A stretch of 59,395 bases of DNA from positions 1 to 59,395 of the forward strand of contig NZ_FTOM01000011.1 in the NCBI RefSeq assembly GCF_900156695.1, given 5' to 3'. The notes beneath the pieces were generated by a model that made no database searches, was not told where the DNA came from, and was given only the letters and a program-made list of their open reading frames with translations. The position numbers and the translations under genes were made by a program. This DNA comes from Phaeovulum vinaykumarii. Lineage in GTDB: Bacteria > Pseudomonadota > Alphaproteobacteria > Rhodobacterales > Rhodobacteraceae. Shown piece by piece: positions 31,332 to 39,724 of this stretch. Positions within the stretch are counted from its first letter, which is position 1. The number at the start of each line of letters is the position of its first letter.

Positions 31332-31438
31332 GCGCCGACAGCACGCTGCTCAAGGCGCTGACGCGCGCCTTCCAATGGAAGCGAATGCTGGAATCGGGCG
31401 AACATGACACCATCGTCGAACAGGGATGCACGCCATAA
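31332..31438 (+). pseudogene. Remnant of a recombinase-associated protein
   Basis: A short frame contains STLLKALTRAFQWKRMLESG followed by EHDTI. This resembles a common N-terminal segment of small proteins encoded with site-specific recombinases in Rhizobiales and Rhodobacterales genomes (as I remember them); the rest of the protein is missing. It marks the junction between the toxin/immunity block and the exporter operon. Confidence 0.5.
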
Positions 31439-31479
31439 CAGATGCGAAGGGGAACGGCCTTGACCCCGGAACTCAAGCG

Positions 31480-31507
31480 ACATACATGTAAGTGAGTGCA
31501 TACTTAT
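31480..31507. promoter_or_regulatory. Operator-like dyad upstream of the TetR gene
   Basis: The region ACATACATGTAAGTGAGTGC followed by ATACTTAT contains TAAGT...ACTTA arms around an 8-bp centre, and overall resembles AcrR/TetR-family operators (ACATACAT and ATGTATGT-like half-sites). It ends 12 bp before the TetR start codon, so binding would block its own promoter. Confidence 0.5.
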
Positions 31508-31518
31508 TATGGTGGGGC

Positions 31519-32115
31519 ATGCGGAAACCATCCAACCTGCGCCGGGCGGAGATCATCGATGTCCTGCTTGATCTGGCCGATCGGATCGGACCGGATCGCG
31601 TCACGACCGCAGCCGTGGCTGCGGAGGTCGGGGTCAGCCATGGTGCGCTGTTTCGCCATTTCCCGACCAAGGCGGCCCTGTGGCAGGCCGTTGCCGAGCA
31701 TGTATCCGAACTTCTGACCCGAGCCTGGGTGGACGCCCTTGAAGACAATCCCACCCCCGAGGGACGTGTCCGGGCCCTGGTCGCGGCCCAGCTTCGGCAG
31801 ATCGCGGCCACCCCTGCTCTGCCCATGCTGCTCTTTTCCCGTGAGTTGAACGTCGAGAACGCGGAGTTGCGGACCGCCTTCAAGGATCGCCTGGCTGCCT
31901 ATCACACCCATCTGGCCGAGGCTGTCCGCCAGGGCCAGGAGACGGGCTGGCTTCGCGAGGACGTGGTCCCGGGAGATGCGGCGATGCTGCTGACCTCGCT
32001 TGTGCAGGGCATGGCCATCCGCTGGGTCCTCGGGGCGCGCGATTTCGATCTTGAAGGCGAGGGGTGCCGACTGCTCGCCGTTCAACTCCGGCTTCTCGAC
32101 AGGAGGGAGAACTGA
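31519..32115 (+). CDS. TetR/AcrR family repressor
   Basis: A 198-residue regulator with an N-terminal helix-turn-helix (VTTAAVAAEVGVSHGALFRHF, about residues 27-47) and a helical ligand-binding C-domain. The start MRKPSNLRR has GGTGGGG close upstream. It precedes the three exporter genes by 2 bp and should repress them together with itself through the dyad at 31480-31507. Confidence 0.92.
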   Translation: MRKPSNLRRAEIIDVLLDLADRIGPDRVTTAAVAAEVGVSHGALFRHFPTKAALWQAVAEHVSELLTRAWVDALEDNPTPEGRVRALVAAQLRQIAATPALPMLLFSRELNVENAELRTAFKDRLAAYHTHLAEAVRQGQETGWLREDVVPGDAAMLLTSLVQGMAIRWVLGARDFDLEGEGCRLLAVQLRLLDRREN

Positions 32116-32117
32116 CG

Positions 32118-33263
32118 ATGCGCAAGGTGTGGGCCTATGGCCTCGTAATGGCCATCCTTATCGGGGGCGGTATCCTCGCGCTTAACGCGAGATCGCTCCC
32201 GGTGACCGTGGTGTCCCCTGAGCGCGATGTGCCGCTGCGGCTCTATGGCCTTGGAACCGTGGAGGCCCGCGTGCTCAGCCAGGTGGGGTTCGAGGTCGGC
32301 GCGAGCGTGGTATCCCTGACTGCCGATGCGGGCGACCGCGTCGAGCAGGGCCGGGAACTGGCCGCTTTGCAGCATGCGGAACAGGCGGCCCGCGTGGCCC
32401 GGGCCAGCGCCGCCGTCGCGGCGAACCGGGCAAGCCGGGTCAGGGCCGAAGCCACGATCGCCCGGGCGCAGGCCGTTCTGGACCAGCGCCGCGCCGCCAA
32501 TCACCGCCAGAAGGATCTCGCCCGCAAGGATGTCACGTCGATCCAGCGCGCCGAGGAAGCCCAGCGGGATGAAGACGTGGCGCGGGCCGAGCTCGATGTC
32601 GCCCGGGCCGATCTCGCGGTGATTGCGGCGCAGGGCGCGGATACGGAGGCCGCGCTGGCGCTGGAGGAGACGCTCCTTGCACAGTATCGCCTGCACGCCC
32701 CCTACGACGCGGTGATTGCGACCCGGCACGCCGAACCCGGCGAAGTGGTCAAGGCCGGCGATCCGATCTTCACCCTGTTCGACCCCGCCTCTGTCTGGAT
32801 CCAGGCCTATGTGGACGAAGAACGGGCCGGGCAGATCGCCCTAGATCAGCCGGGCACGATCCGCTTGCGCTCCATGCCCCAGGCCACGTTTCACGGCAGG
32901 GTTGCCCGGATCGGCCTCGAAAGCGACCGCGCTAACGAAGAACGGCGGGTCTGGCTGAGCTGTACGGACTGCCCCGAGACCATGTATCTGGGCGAACAGG
33001 CCGAGGTTCGTATCCTGACCGGCACCCGGGACCGCGCCCTGATGGTGCCAGAACTGGCGATTGCCGGCTTCGACGGGCATCGCGGCACGGTATGGGTCGT
33101 CCGCGAGGGACGCTTCGACACCTTGGAGATGACCTTCGGTGCCCGCGACGATAAGGGCCGGGTCGAGGTCACCAGCGCGGTGCCAAACGGCGTCCGCATC
33201 GTGGCGCGCCCGGCCAGCACGCTTGTCGCCGGTGGCCGTGCCCGGATCGTGGAGGCCCCATGA
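32118..33263 (+). CDS. HlyD-type periplasmic adaptor subunit
   Basis: A 381-residue membrane-fusion protein. An N-terminal anchor (VWAYGLVMAILIGGGILALN) is followed by a lipoyl half-motif (GFEVGASVVSLTADAGDRVE), a long coiled-coil hairpin (about 95-190, Ala/Arg-rich) and the second lipoyl and beta-barrel domains (LHAPYDAVIATRHAEPGEVV). It should connect the inner-membrane ABC unit to an outer-membrane channel. It overlaps the permease start by 4 bp. Confidence 0.9.
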   Translation: MRKVWAYGLVMAILIGGGILALNARSLPVTVVSPERDVPLRLYGLGTVEARVLSQVGFEVGASVVSLTADAGDRVEQGRELAALQHAEQAARVARASAAVAANRASRVRAEATIARAQAVLDQRRAANHRQKDLARKDVTSIQRAEEAQRDEDVARAELDVARADLAVIAAQGADTEAALALEETLLAQYRLHAPYDAVIATRHAEPGEVVKAGDPIFTLFDPASVWIQAYVDEERAGQIALDQPGTIRLRSMPQATFHGRVARIGLESDRANEERRVWLSCTDCPETMYLGEQAEVRILTGTRDRALMVPELAIAGFDGHRGTVWVVREGRFDTLEMTFGARDDKGRVEVTSAVPNGVRIVARPASTLVAGGRARIVEAP

Positions 33264-34393
33264 CGCTCGCCCTGAAAGATATCCGGCATGGTCTCTTCCG
33301 TTTCGTGCTGACCTGTTTCGGCCTGGGCCTCCTGATGACCGTCGTGCTGGCCATGATCGGCATCTATAACGGCCTAGTGGCCGATGCGCTGGCGGCCGTG
33401 AAGGCGCCCCGTGCCGATCTCTGGGTGGTCGAATCCGGCACGAGAGGGCCCTTTGCCGAAGCATCCAGCATTCCCGCGGACACACGGGATGCGGTTGCCC
33501 GGATGCCCGGGGTCGCAGAGGCCGGCGCCATTGCCTACCAGACGGTTGAGACTGCGCATGCTGGAGAACCCCTGCGCCTTTACGTGATCGGATACGAGAC
33601 GGGGCACCCCGGCGGGCCGGACCGGATCGTCGCAGGCCGGGGCATCGGCGCCAGCCATTTCGAACTCGTGGCCGACCGCAAGACAGGCCTTGTTCCCGGC
33701 GATACGATCCGGCTGGGCCGTACGCGGTATTCCGTGGTCGGGCTGGTCGAGGGCGCAATGAACTCCGGCGGTGATCCTGCGGTCTATGTTACTCTCACCG
33801 ATGCCCTCGATCTGCAGACCGAGCTTGCCCCTGCAGCGATGCGCGTCCAGGCGGCCCGGGGCGGCCAGCCCGTGAAGTCCGCCTCCGTCGCCGCGATCCT
33901 CGTCCGCACCACCCCGAACGCCGACGTCGATCTGCTGACGGCCACGATCCGCGAATGGAAACATCTCGGCGCTCTCACCCAAGCCGACCAGGAAAAGGTG
34001 CTTCTGGTGTCCGTCGTGGACAAGGCAAGGCGGCAGATAGGGCTTTTCCTCGGGATTTTGCTGACCGTCAGCGCCGTGGTGATCGCGCTCATCATCTACA
34101 CGATGACCATGGAGAAACTGAAACAGATTGCCACGCTGAAACTGATCGGTGCGCCGGACCGGACCATCATCGGTCTCATCGTGCAGCAAGCCCTGATCCT
34201 GGGGGCCGCGGGTTGGGGCATCGGTGTGGGCCTGATCCTGCTGGTCAAGGACGACTTTCCCCGACGGGTGGTGCTGGAGCCCTTCAATGTCGTGGTGCTT
34301 GCGGGCATCATCGTGATCGTCTGTCTCGCCGCAAGCGCACTGGGCGTACGCGCCGCGATGAAGGTGGACCCGGCCACCGCCCTGGGAAGCTGA
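33260..34393 (+). CDS. ABC exporter permease, FtsX/MacB fold (DevC-like)
   Basis: A 377-residue permease. One N-terminal helix (FVLTCFGLGLLMTVVLAMIG) precedes a periplasmic MacB-like domain of about 220 residues; three C-terminal helices (ILLTVSAVVIALIIYTMTME; ALILGAAGWGIGVGLILLV; VVLAGIIVIVCLAASALGV) complete the FtsX topology. EKLKQIATLKLIGAPDRTII is the family's cytoplasmic coupling segment. With the HlyD and ATPase genes it forms a DevBCA-like tripartite exporter of unknown substrate. Confidence 0.9.
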   Translation: MTLALKDIRHGLFRFVLTCFGLGLLMTVVLAMIGIYNGLVADALAAVKAPRADLWVVESGTRGPFAEASSIPADTRDAVARMPGVAEAGAIAYQTVETAHAGEPLRLYVIGYETGHPGGPDRIVAGRGIGASHFELVADRKTGLVPGDTIRLGRTRYSVVGLVEGAMNSGGDPAVYVTLTDALDLQTELAPAAMRVQAARGGQPVKSASVAAILVRTTPNADVDLLTATIREWKHLGALTQADQEKVLLVSVVDKARRQIGLFLGILLTVSAVVIALIIYTMTMEKLKQIATLKLIGAPDRTIIGLIVQQALILGAAGWGIGVGLILLVKDDFPRRVVLEPFNVVVLAGIIVIVCLAASALGVRAAMKVDPATALGS

Positions 34394-34395
34394 TC

Positions 34396-35094
34396 ATGAG
34401 CGGTGACATTCTCATAGACATTCAGGGCGTCGCGAAACACTTCGGAACGGCAGAGACACGTGTCGATGCCCTGCGCTCTGTCGACCTCCAAGTGAAGACC
34501 GGTGAGGTCATCGCCCTTCTCGGCCCCTCGGGGTCGGGCAAGACCACGCTTCTGAACATCATAGGATGTATTCTTGCCCCTTCCGCGGGGCGGTTGGTCC
34601 TGAACGGGGAGCCCGTTTTCGATGGCACATGGCTGCGGCGCGATCTCCGGCGGCTCCGGCTGGACAAGATCGGCTTCATTTTCCAGGCTCACAACCTCCT
34701 GCCGTTTCTGACCGCCGAAGAGAACGTCTCGCTTGTTCTGGAGCTGGCGGGCCATCCTCGGGAAGAGGCGCGGGAGCGGGCCCTTGCCTTGCTCGACTAT
34801 CTCGAGGTCGGGCATCGCGCCCCGGTAAAACCCGCGCACCTGTCGGGCGGCGAGGCGCAGCGGATCGCCATTGCCCGCGCTCTTGCCAATCGCCCCCGGA
34901 TCATCCTGGCCGATGAACCCACCGCAGCGCTTGACAGCAAGCGGGCTCAGCTTGTCATGGACCTGCTGCGCAAGCTGGCTGCCGAACAGGACGCCTGCAT
35001 CGTTACCGTTACCCATGACGAAAAGATCTTCGACCGTTTCGACCGCCTCATCCACCTGCGCGACGGGCGGTTGGCCGAAACGCGAGAGCGCTGA
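34396..35094 (+). CDS. ABC transporter ATPase (LolD/MacB/DevA type)
   Basis: A 232-residue nucleotide-binding subunit with Walker A GPSGSGKTT, Q-loop FIFQAHNLLPFL, signature LSGGEAQRIAIARAL, Walker B IILADEPTAALD and switch His in VTVTHDEKIF. Size and sequence match the MacB/LolD/DevA class that powers FtsX-fold exporters. It is the last gene of the TetR operon; immediately after it begins the repeat shared with the window start. Confidence 0.93.
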   Translation: MSGDILIDIQGVAKHFGTAETRVDALRSVDLQVKTGEVIALLGPSGSGKTTLLNIIGCILAPSAGRLVLNGEPVFDGTWLRRDLRRLRLDKIGFIFQAHNLLPFLTAEENVSLVLELAGHPREEARERALALLDYLEVGHRAPVKPAHLSGGEAQRIAIARALANRPRIILADEPTAALDSKRAQLVMDLLRKLAAEQDACIVTVTHDEKIFDRFDRLIHLRDGRLAETRER

Positions 35095-35107
35095 CTGGCT
35101 GGTGCAT

Positions 35108-35239
35108 ATGGCATACTCGGCTCCGGAGGATGTCCCTTACCCTGAATGGCCGCTCTTCGAAAACTCGGCTCGCAGCTTCGCACTCGCAGAGAAAGTCCGG
35201 AATCCGCCCCTCACGACGGCGACGACGTCTGGCATTTGA
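35108..35239 (+). pseudogene. 43-codon remnant sharing a 103-bp repeat with the window start
   Basis: A frame starting MAYSAPEDVPYPEWPLFENS. Its 5' part corresponds to 35118-35220, copy B of the direct repeat (copy A 1-103). The two proteins end differently, so this is probably a fragment of a longer gene of unknown function moved here by recombination. No ribosome-binding site is seen. Confidence 0.4.
35118..35220. repeat. 103-bp direct repeat, copy B
   Basis: Matches 1-103 with a single mismatch. It separates the exporter operon from the scar zone of truncated genes and has the same orientation as copy A, so recombination between copies would excise about 35 kb including the whole transfer region. 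Confidence 0.9.
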
Positions 35240-35313
35240 AGCATGCCGTCGAAGAGGCGTTTGGTCGACATGTCACGTTGGCGCCTTGGGATTAGGATGG
35301 CCTGTTTATGCCT

Positions 35314-35999
35314 TCAGCCCGCCAGCCGGAAATACCCAGCCCTCCGAACCTGCCATAGAGTCAGGGCGCTGTCGACAACGATGCCACCGCCGAATAGCAG
35401 CGCGATGGCTTGCAGGTTGGGCTCGAAAACCCCTGTCAGATAGGCGCCGAAGGCCGCTCCGTAATAGAAAATACTGACGAACAGCGACTGATAGAGCAGT
35501 AGATCGGTCCGTCCCATGCCATAAAGGAAGCTGTCGAGGATATGGTTGAGCGCGAAGACCATGTAGAAGCCCAGCATCAGCAGAACAAGCGCTACGATCC
35601 GCGCAGGCTCAGGCGAAGCCATCGCGGTGGCGACGAACCACGTCCAGCCTGGAATCGTCAGGATCCAAAGGACAATTATTCCACCGACTAGCCAGAGATA
35701 GCCGACAAGACGGCCTTGCAATTGCCCTCCGTGGTTTCCGGCATCCTGCCGCACCAGCGTGCCGAGCGTCAACACGGGCAGCAACAGCCAGCCCCAGATG
35801 AAGCTATTGGCCACCCAGAACAACCCCGCCTCATCGATCTGGTTCATCATGCGCAGGATCATCAACGAAAAAGCAAGGTTGCGTGCGGCGGATTCAAGTC
35901 CCGATTTGGCGGCGACCCGCAGCCAGTCGCGAATCCAGCCGTCGAGCGCCTGCCGGCGTGGGAGCGTGAGCAAGCGGTTGAAACCGAGGATCGCCACCG
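35314..35999 (-). pseudogene. MATE efflux transporter, C-terminal half only
   Basis: The frame encodes the second half of a MATE transporter: SGLESAARNLAFSLMILRMM followed by FWVANSFIWGWLLLPVLTLG, and four more hydrophobic segments to a natural stop. Members have about 450 residues and 12 helices; here only about 220 residues remain and no start codon with a binding site exists. The similarity stops near 36000, where sequence similar to another gene begins on the opposite strand. Confidence 0.65.
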
Positions 36000-36001
36000 A
36001 G

Positions 36002-36853
36002 GGTACGCTTGGCGACGTACTGGGCATTCTTTTGCTGTGTCGCGCACTGGAGGGGGCGTCGGCCAACCTCTTCCGTCGCCGAGCTGTGACGGTCATCCAG
36101 TCTTCGCTGCGTTCGGATTACCTGGCGCGGGCAATCGAAGCGATTTGCCCCGAAACCCACATGGTGATGAAGAAGCACGACCCGATGTCCAGAAAAATGC
36201 TCCACAAGGCAGTGCATCTCCGGACCATCCCTCAAATTGGGCTGACGTCGCTTGACATCGAGGAGATCGCCAACATCGTCTCGAGAGGCGAGTGCATGAT
36301 TTTCCGGTGCGACTTGGAATTTGATGATCTCGATGAGACCCTGCCAGTGCCATTTAACCTGCTTCGGCTGTGCGACATCGACACCGACATTCTGGGCCCG
36401 TTGCTGGCAATGACCTTCCCAGAAACCAGTCCTGATCTCTTCGCTCACGAATTGGGACGCTTGTCCTCCATCCAACCCTCAAGGGGGTTGACCGCGGACG
36501 AAGCGCTCTGCGCATGCGCAGGCAAGGATTTTGCCGATGCGATCGACAGCTTGATCCAGAAAACGCAGCCTCCCAAAGCTGAAGCTCCTGAAGCATTTAC
36601 TCCGGATGTGGATGAGCCCGTTGTGCCCTTGGATGAGCTGGTGGGGTATGGAAAGGCCAAGCGCGCCGCACAAGGACTGATATCGTCCCTGCGTCTATAC
36701 CGGGATGGGAAACTGGCATGGGAAGATGTACTCGTTGTAAAAAGCGCCTATGATCGTTTTGTCAATTTCAATCACATCAAGCGACGCTTTAACGTTCAAC
36801 AGATGATCAAGACCTCAACAGATGATCAAGACCTGCCACTTCAAGCAAGTTAA
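36002..36853 (+). pseudogene. AAA+ ATPase N-terminal portion, truncated before the P-loop
   Basis: The frame contains RRRAVTVIQ near its beginning and PLDELVGYGKAKRAAQGLIS followed by RLYRDGKLAWEDV, which resembles the segment that precedes the Walker A motif in a family of approximately 600-residue AAA+ proteins. No P-loop follows; after about 36730 the sequence no longer fits the family. A 19-bp tandem duplication at 36796-36833 changes the frame near the end. No normal start codon is evident after the junction with the MATE remnant. Assignment is from memory of the family and moderately secure. Confidence 0.45.
36796..36833. repeat. Exact 19-bp tandem duplication
   Basis: TCAACAGATGATCAAGACC is present twice without a gap (36796-36814 and 36815-36833). 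Because 19 is not a multiple of three it shifts the reading frame of the AAA+ remnant, which stops 20 bases later. Confidence 0.95.
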
Positions 36854-36868
36854 GGTACCAAAATGAAA

Positions 36869-36890
36869 AAAGAGGCTCGGAGGCCTCTTT
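36869..36890 (+). terminator. Candidate intrinsic terminator
   Basis: Stem AAAGAGGC (36869-36876) / GCCTCTTT (36883-36890) with a 6-nt loop. The stem's A-rich left flank and T-rich right arm resemble bidirectional terminators, although the T tract is short. Confidence 0.5.
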
Positions 36891-37115
36891 GTCTTCATGC
36901 GGGTGTGCTTTACCGTGGCGTGCCGACCTACTAGAGGTACACATGCAACAGCGTCCGTTAGGAAGCCCCGCTGTCTGCTGCTGATTCAGTATTTAGCACC
37001 CACGCAAGCTGAATGCAAGAAAATCTCACTTTCTGCAGTTTTTTTCAGTTCAGGATGACCATGGGCACAACTTAAAGCCTTGCAGCACATATGATTTTCT
37101 CATTTCATCAACAGT

Positions 37116-37562
37116 TCACTGCAGCCGTGGCCGCCCTTCCAGGGTCTCCGCACGCTCCAGCATCCGCACCACGTCCCGCAGGCTCATTCGGCGCCCCGTC
37201 ATCCGGGGCGCCATCACAAGAACCTCGCAGACGGCCTCCAGCGCCTCCTGCGACAGCTTCATCTCCAGCCCGCGCCGCACGGCGAAGTCGTGCAGCTGCG
37301 CCGGGGTGATGTCGTGGACCTCGACGATCTGGCAGCGCGACAGGAACGGCTCAGGCAGGGTCACGCCGAGCACGCCGGGGATCTGGTGCAGGTCCATGAT
37401 GATGTCGGCGGCGCGGCGCTCGGGCGTATCCTCGACTGTCACGACAAGGCGGCCGCGATCTTCGGCATGGACCTCGCAGCCCGCGGTGGCGGCAATTGCG
37501 ACCCAGGCGGCGGGGGCAAGGGCGGGGGCGGTCTGGATCAGACAGCCGCAGATGTTGTGCAT
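37116..37562 (-). pseudogene. napD: napD 5' part fused in frame to an AAA+ ATPase C-terminus
   Basis: The 148-residue frame starts as NapD, the chaperone that binds the NapA Tat signal: MHNICGCLIQTAPALAPAAW, then VEDTPERRAADIIMDLHQIP and GVLGVTL, about 69 residues. It then changes to PEPFLSRCQIVEVHDITPAQ and ends TGRRMSLRDVVRMLERAETL, which resembles the C-terminal lid of Lon-like AAA+ ATPases. Normal NapD is about 85-110 residues and has no such tail. The junction near 37355 marks a rearrangement that removed napA and the genes after it. Whether the chimera folds or is expressed is unknown. Confidence 0.7.
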
Positions 37563-38097
37563 GATGCAGGCTCCGCTGTGGGGATGGGGGAAAGGGCAAG
37601 CGCCCCTGCTGGGCAGGGCGCGATACAGGCGCCGCAGCCGGTGCAGGCGGCGGGATCGATGGTCGGCGTCGCACGCCCGCCAAGGGCGGGGCGGGGCGGA
37701 AGCGGATCGCGGCGGCGTCACACTGGTCCTCGCAGATCCGGCAGCCGGTGCCCGCGCTTGACAGGCACCCCGCGCCCACCGCGACGCGCCAGGGGAAGGG
37801 AAACCCCGGCTGCAACGCCCCGGGGGCGCAGGATGTGGTGCAGGCGCCGCAAAACGTGCAGCCGCCAATCCGCAGGTCCAGAACCGGAAAGCCTTCGCCA
37901 TCGCGCAGGATGATCCCCGGCGGGCAGGCGCGGGCACAGTCTCCGCATTGCGTGCAGTCGCGCACGAAAGTCACCCCGGCCCCCGTCGGGCGCGGCAGAG
38001 TTTCCGCCCGCATCCGGCCCCGCAGCAGGTTGCGACGGCTGAACGCCCCCGCCTGCGGGCCCAGTGTCGAAGGGGATGGGGTCAAACCCGGTGTCAT
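37538..38097 (-). pseudogene. napF: napF ferredoxin-type protein with a frameshift
   Basis: NapF normally carries four 4Fe-4S motifs and assists periplasmic nitrate reductase maturation. From the ATG at 38097 (GAGG upstream) the frame gives CTQCGDCARACPPGII, CTFCGACTTSCAPGAL and CRICEDQC. The last cluster CTGCGACIAPCPAGAL is present only in a neighbouring frame, beginning after the slippery run of GGGGC units at about 37684-37699. One lost or two extra bases there would explain it. The corrected gene would end at 37538, overlapping the napD start. It may be a real mutation or a sequencing error. Confidence 0.75.
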
Positions 38098-38148
38098 TGC
38101 GACCTCGTTGCGCTTGCCCGCATCATCACGCTTCGGTGATCTGCTGCC

Positions 38149-38162
38149 TTGACTTTGGTTAG
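38149..38162. promoter_or_regulatory. FNR/NNR-type box between napF and nnr
   Basis: TTGACTTTGGTTAG; read on the minus strand CTAACCAAAGTCAA. It has the same right half (AAAGTCAA) as the boxes at 44347 and 45630 and the TTGAC-N4-GTTAG spacing of FNR/NNR sites. It stands in the 144-bp divergent region, so it could control napF, the regulator itself, or both. Confidence 0.6.
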
Positions 38163-38241
38163 GCGGGCCGCGTCTTTCGCCACCTCTGACTTCCGCTCGC
38201 CAAGTGGTCATGCGATAACCCGGTCAAGGAGAGTGCTGCCG

Positions 38242-38940
38242 ATGAAACCCGATGCCGACCGGATCGCCCGAAAATCCCTGCTTCTGGGCAATGTGCCGAA
38301 ACCGGCGCAGGATCTGATCCTTGCCACAGCGCGCGAACGCATGTTCGAACGCGGGGCGACAATCTTTCTGCAGGGCGAGGAGGCGAACTCGGTCTATGTC
38401 GTGGTCGAAGGCTGGGTGAAGCTTTACCGCGTCGCGCCGAACGGCTCGGAGGCGGTGGTGAGCGTCTTTACCCGCGGCGACAGTTTTGGCGAGGCGGTGG
38501 CCTTCACCGGCGGCAGCTATCCGGTTTCCGCCGAAGCCGCGACCGATGTCGTGCTGGTGCGGATCGAGACGGCGGAAATCCTGCGCCTGATCGAACGGCA
38601 GCCCGGATTGGCGGTGTCGCTTCTGGCCGCAACTTTCGCGCATCTGCACCGGCTGGTGGGGCAGATCGAGCAGCTGAAGGCACGCTCGGGGGCGCAGCGC
38701 GTGGCGGAATTCCTGCTGGAACATGCAACCGAGGAGCACGGCCCCTGTGCCGTCGTGCTGCCCTATGACAAGGTGCTGATTGCCGGGCGTCTCGGTATGA
38801 AGCCGGAAAGCCTGAGCCGCGCCTTTGCCCGGCTGCGCGAAAAAGGGGTTCAGGTGCGTCAGTCGGTGGCGGAAATCGAGGAGGTCGCGGTGCTGCGCGA
38901 CTATGTCGAGGAAGACCCCGGCCTGTCTTGGTCGCGCTAG
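38242..38940 (+). CDS. nnrR: Crp/FNR family NO-responsive regulator (NNR/NnrR)
   Basis: A 232-residue regulator. The N-terminal cyclic-nucleotide-like barrel (about 20-130, for example FLQGEEANSVYVVVEGWVKL) lacks the cysteine cluster that binds the Fe-S centre in FNR. The C-terminal helix-turn-helix is GRLGMKPESLSRAFARLREK. This combination and the location beside nor genes identify the DNR/NNR group, which activates nor and nir genes when NO is present. AAGGAG lies about 11 nt before the ATG. It converges on and overlaps norF by 4 bp. Confidence 0.88.
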   Translation: MKPDADRIARKSLLLGNVPKPAQDLILATARERMFERGATIFLQGEEANSVYVVVEGWVKLYRVAPNGSEAVVSVFTRGDSFGEAVAFTGGSYPVSAEAATDVVLVRIETAEILRLIERQPGLAVSLLAATFAHLHRLVGQIEQLKARSGAQRVAEFLLEHATEEHGPCAVVLPYDKVLIAGRLGMKPESLSRAFARLREKGVQVRQSVAEIEEVAVLRDYVEEDPGLSWSR

Positions 38941-39182
38941 GCCGGGATCAGCGCAAGACCTGCCGCAAGCATCAGGAAAATTGCCAGCCCAAGGCTGAAG
39001 CCGCGTGCGATGGCGGGCACGCGGGCAAGGTGCAGATAGCGGCGCAGGATCAGTTCGGCCTTGACCCAGGCCAGAGCCAGCACGGCCAGCGCGAAGGCCC
39101 GGCCCGTCAGGCCCGAGGCCGCCAGTGCCGTCGATCCGGCTGACAGCGCGATCAGCGCAATCCAGGTGCGGGTCAGGTTCAT
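38937..39182 (-). CDS. norF: NorF, small membrane accessory of NO reductase
   Basis: An 81-residue hydrophobic protein with three short membrane segments (TWIALIALSAGSTALAASGL; FALAVLALAWVKAELILRRY; GFSLGLAIFLMLAAGLALIP), the pattern of cytochrome-oxidase subunit IV-like NorF. It is needed for full NO reductase activity in Paracoccus. The start overlaps the norE stop (ATGA); it is the last gene of norCBQDEF. Confidence 0.88.
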   Translation of the reverse strand: MNLTRTWIALIALSAGSTALAASGLTGRAFALAVLALAWVKAELILRRYLHLARVPAIARGFSLGLAIFLMLAAGLALIPA

Positions 39183-39724
39183 AGCAGGTAGATCACCGGG
39201 AACAGCAGCACCCAGACCAGATCGACCATGTGCCAGAACGCGACCCCGGTTTCGACGGCGCGGGGGCGAGCAGCCGTGGCTACCGGCGCCAGCACAAGTA
39301 TGCCCGCCGCGACATGGGCCGCGTGAAAGCCCGTAAGCAGCAGATGGAAAGTAAAGAACGGATGCGTTTCGGTGCCGATGCCTTGGGCGAAAAGATCTTT
39401 GTATTCCGAAGCCTTGAGGACAAGAAAGATCCCCCCCAACGCCGAGGCCGCCGCAAGGCATAGCCGCAACCGGATCACCCGCCCGGCCTCGGCCGCCTGC
39501 ACGCCAAGCGCCGCGAGCCATCCCGAAGTGACGAGCACAAGCGTGTTCACCCCGGCGCCGGTGCGGTGCAGGTGGCTTTGGGCTTCGGCAAAACCTGCCG
39601 GATCGGTCAGGCGCACGGCCAGAAAGGCGAGCATCCCCGCGCCGAAGACCAGCAGTTCCGAGACGATCAGCACCCAGATCATCAGATCGCCCGGCAGATC
39701 GTCGATCGACGAATCCGCGTTCAT
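39179..39724 (-). CDS. norE: NorE, cytochrome-oxidase subunit III-like protein
   Basis: A 181-residue membrane protein with five segments. Family signatures are LMIWVLIVSELLVFGAGMLA, SEYKDLFAQG and FTFHLLLTGFHAAHVAAGIL. Homologous to subunit III of haem-copper oxidases; in nor operons it assists NO reductase. The ATG overlaps the norD stop (ATGA). Confidence 0.92.
   Translation of the reverse strand: MNADSSIDDLPGDLMIWVLIVSELLVFGAGMLAFLAVRLTDPAGFAEAQSHLHRTGAGVNTLVLVTSGWLAALGVQAAEAGRVIRLRLCLAAASALGGIFLVLKASEYKDLFAQGIGTETHPFFTFHLLLTGFHAAHVAAGILVLAPVATAARPRAVETGVAFWHMVDLVWVLLFPVIYLL

Noticed and set aside
31118-31531. 137-codon minus-strand frame overlapping the toxin tail and the TetR promoter
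   Set aside because: Different frame from the toxin tail, runs through the operator dyad, and has no recognisable content.
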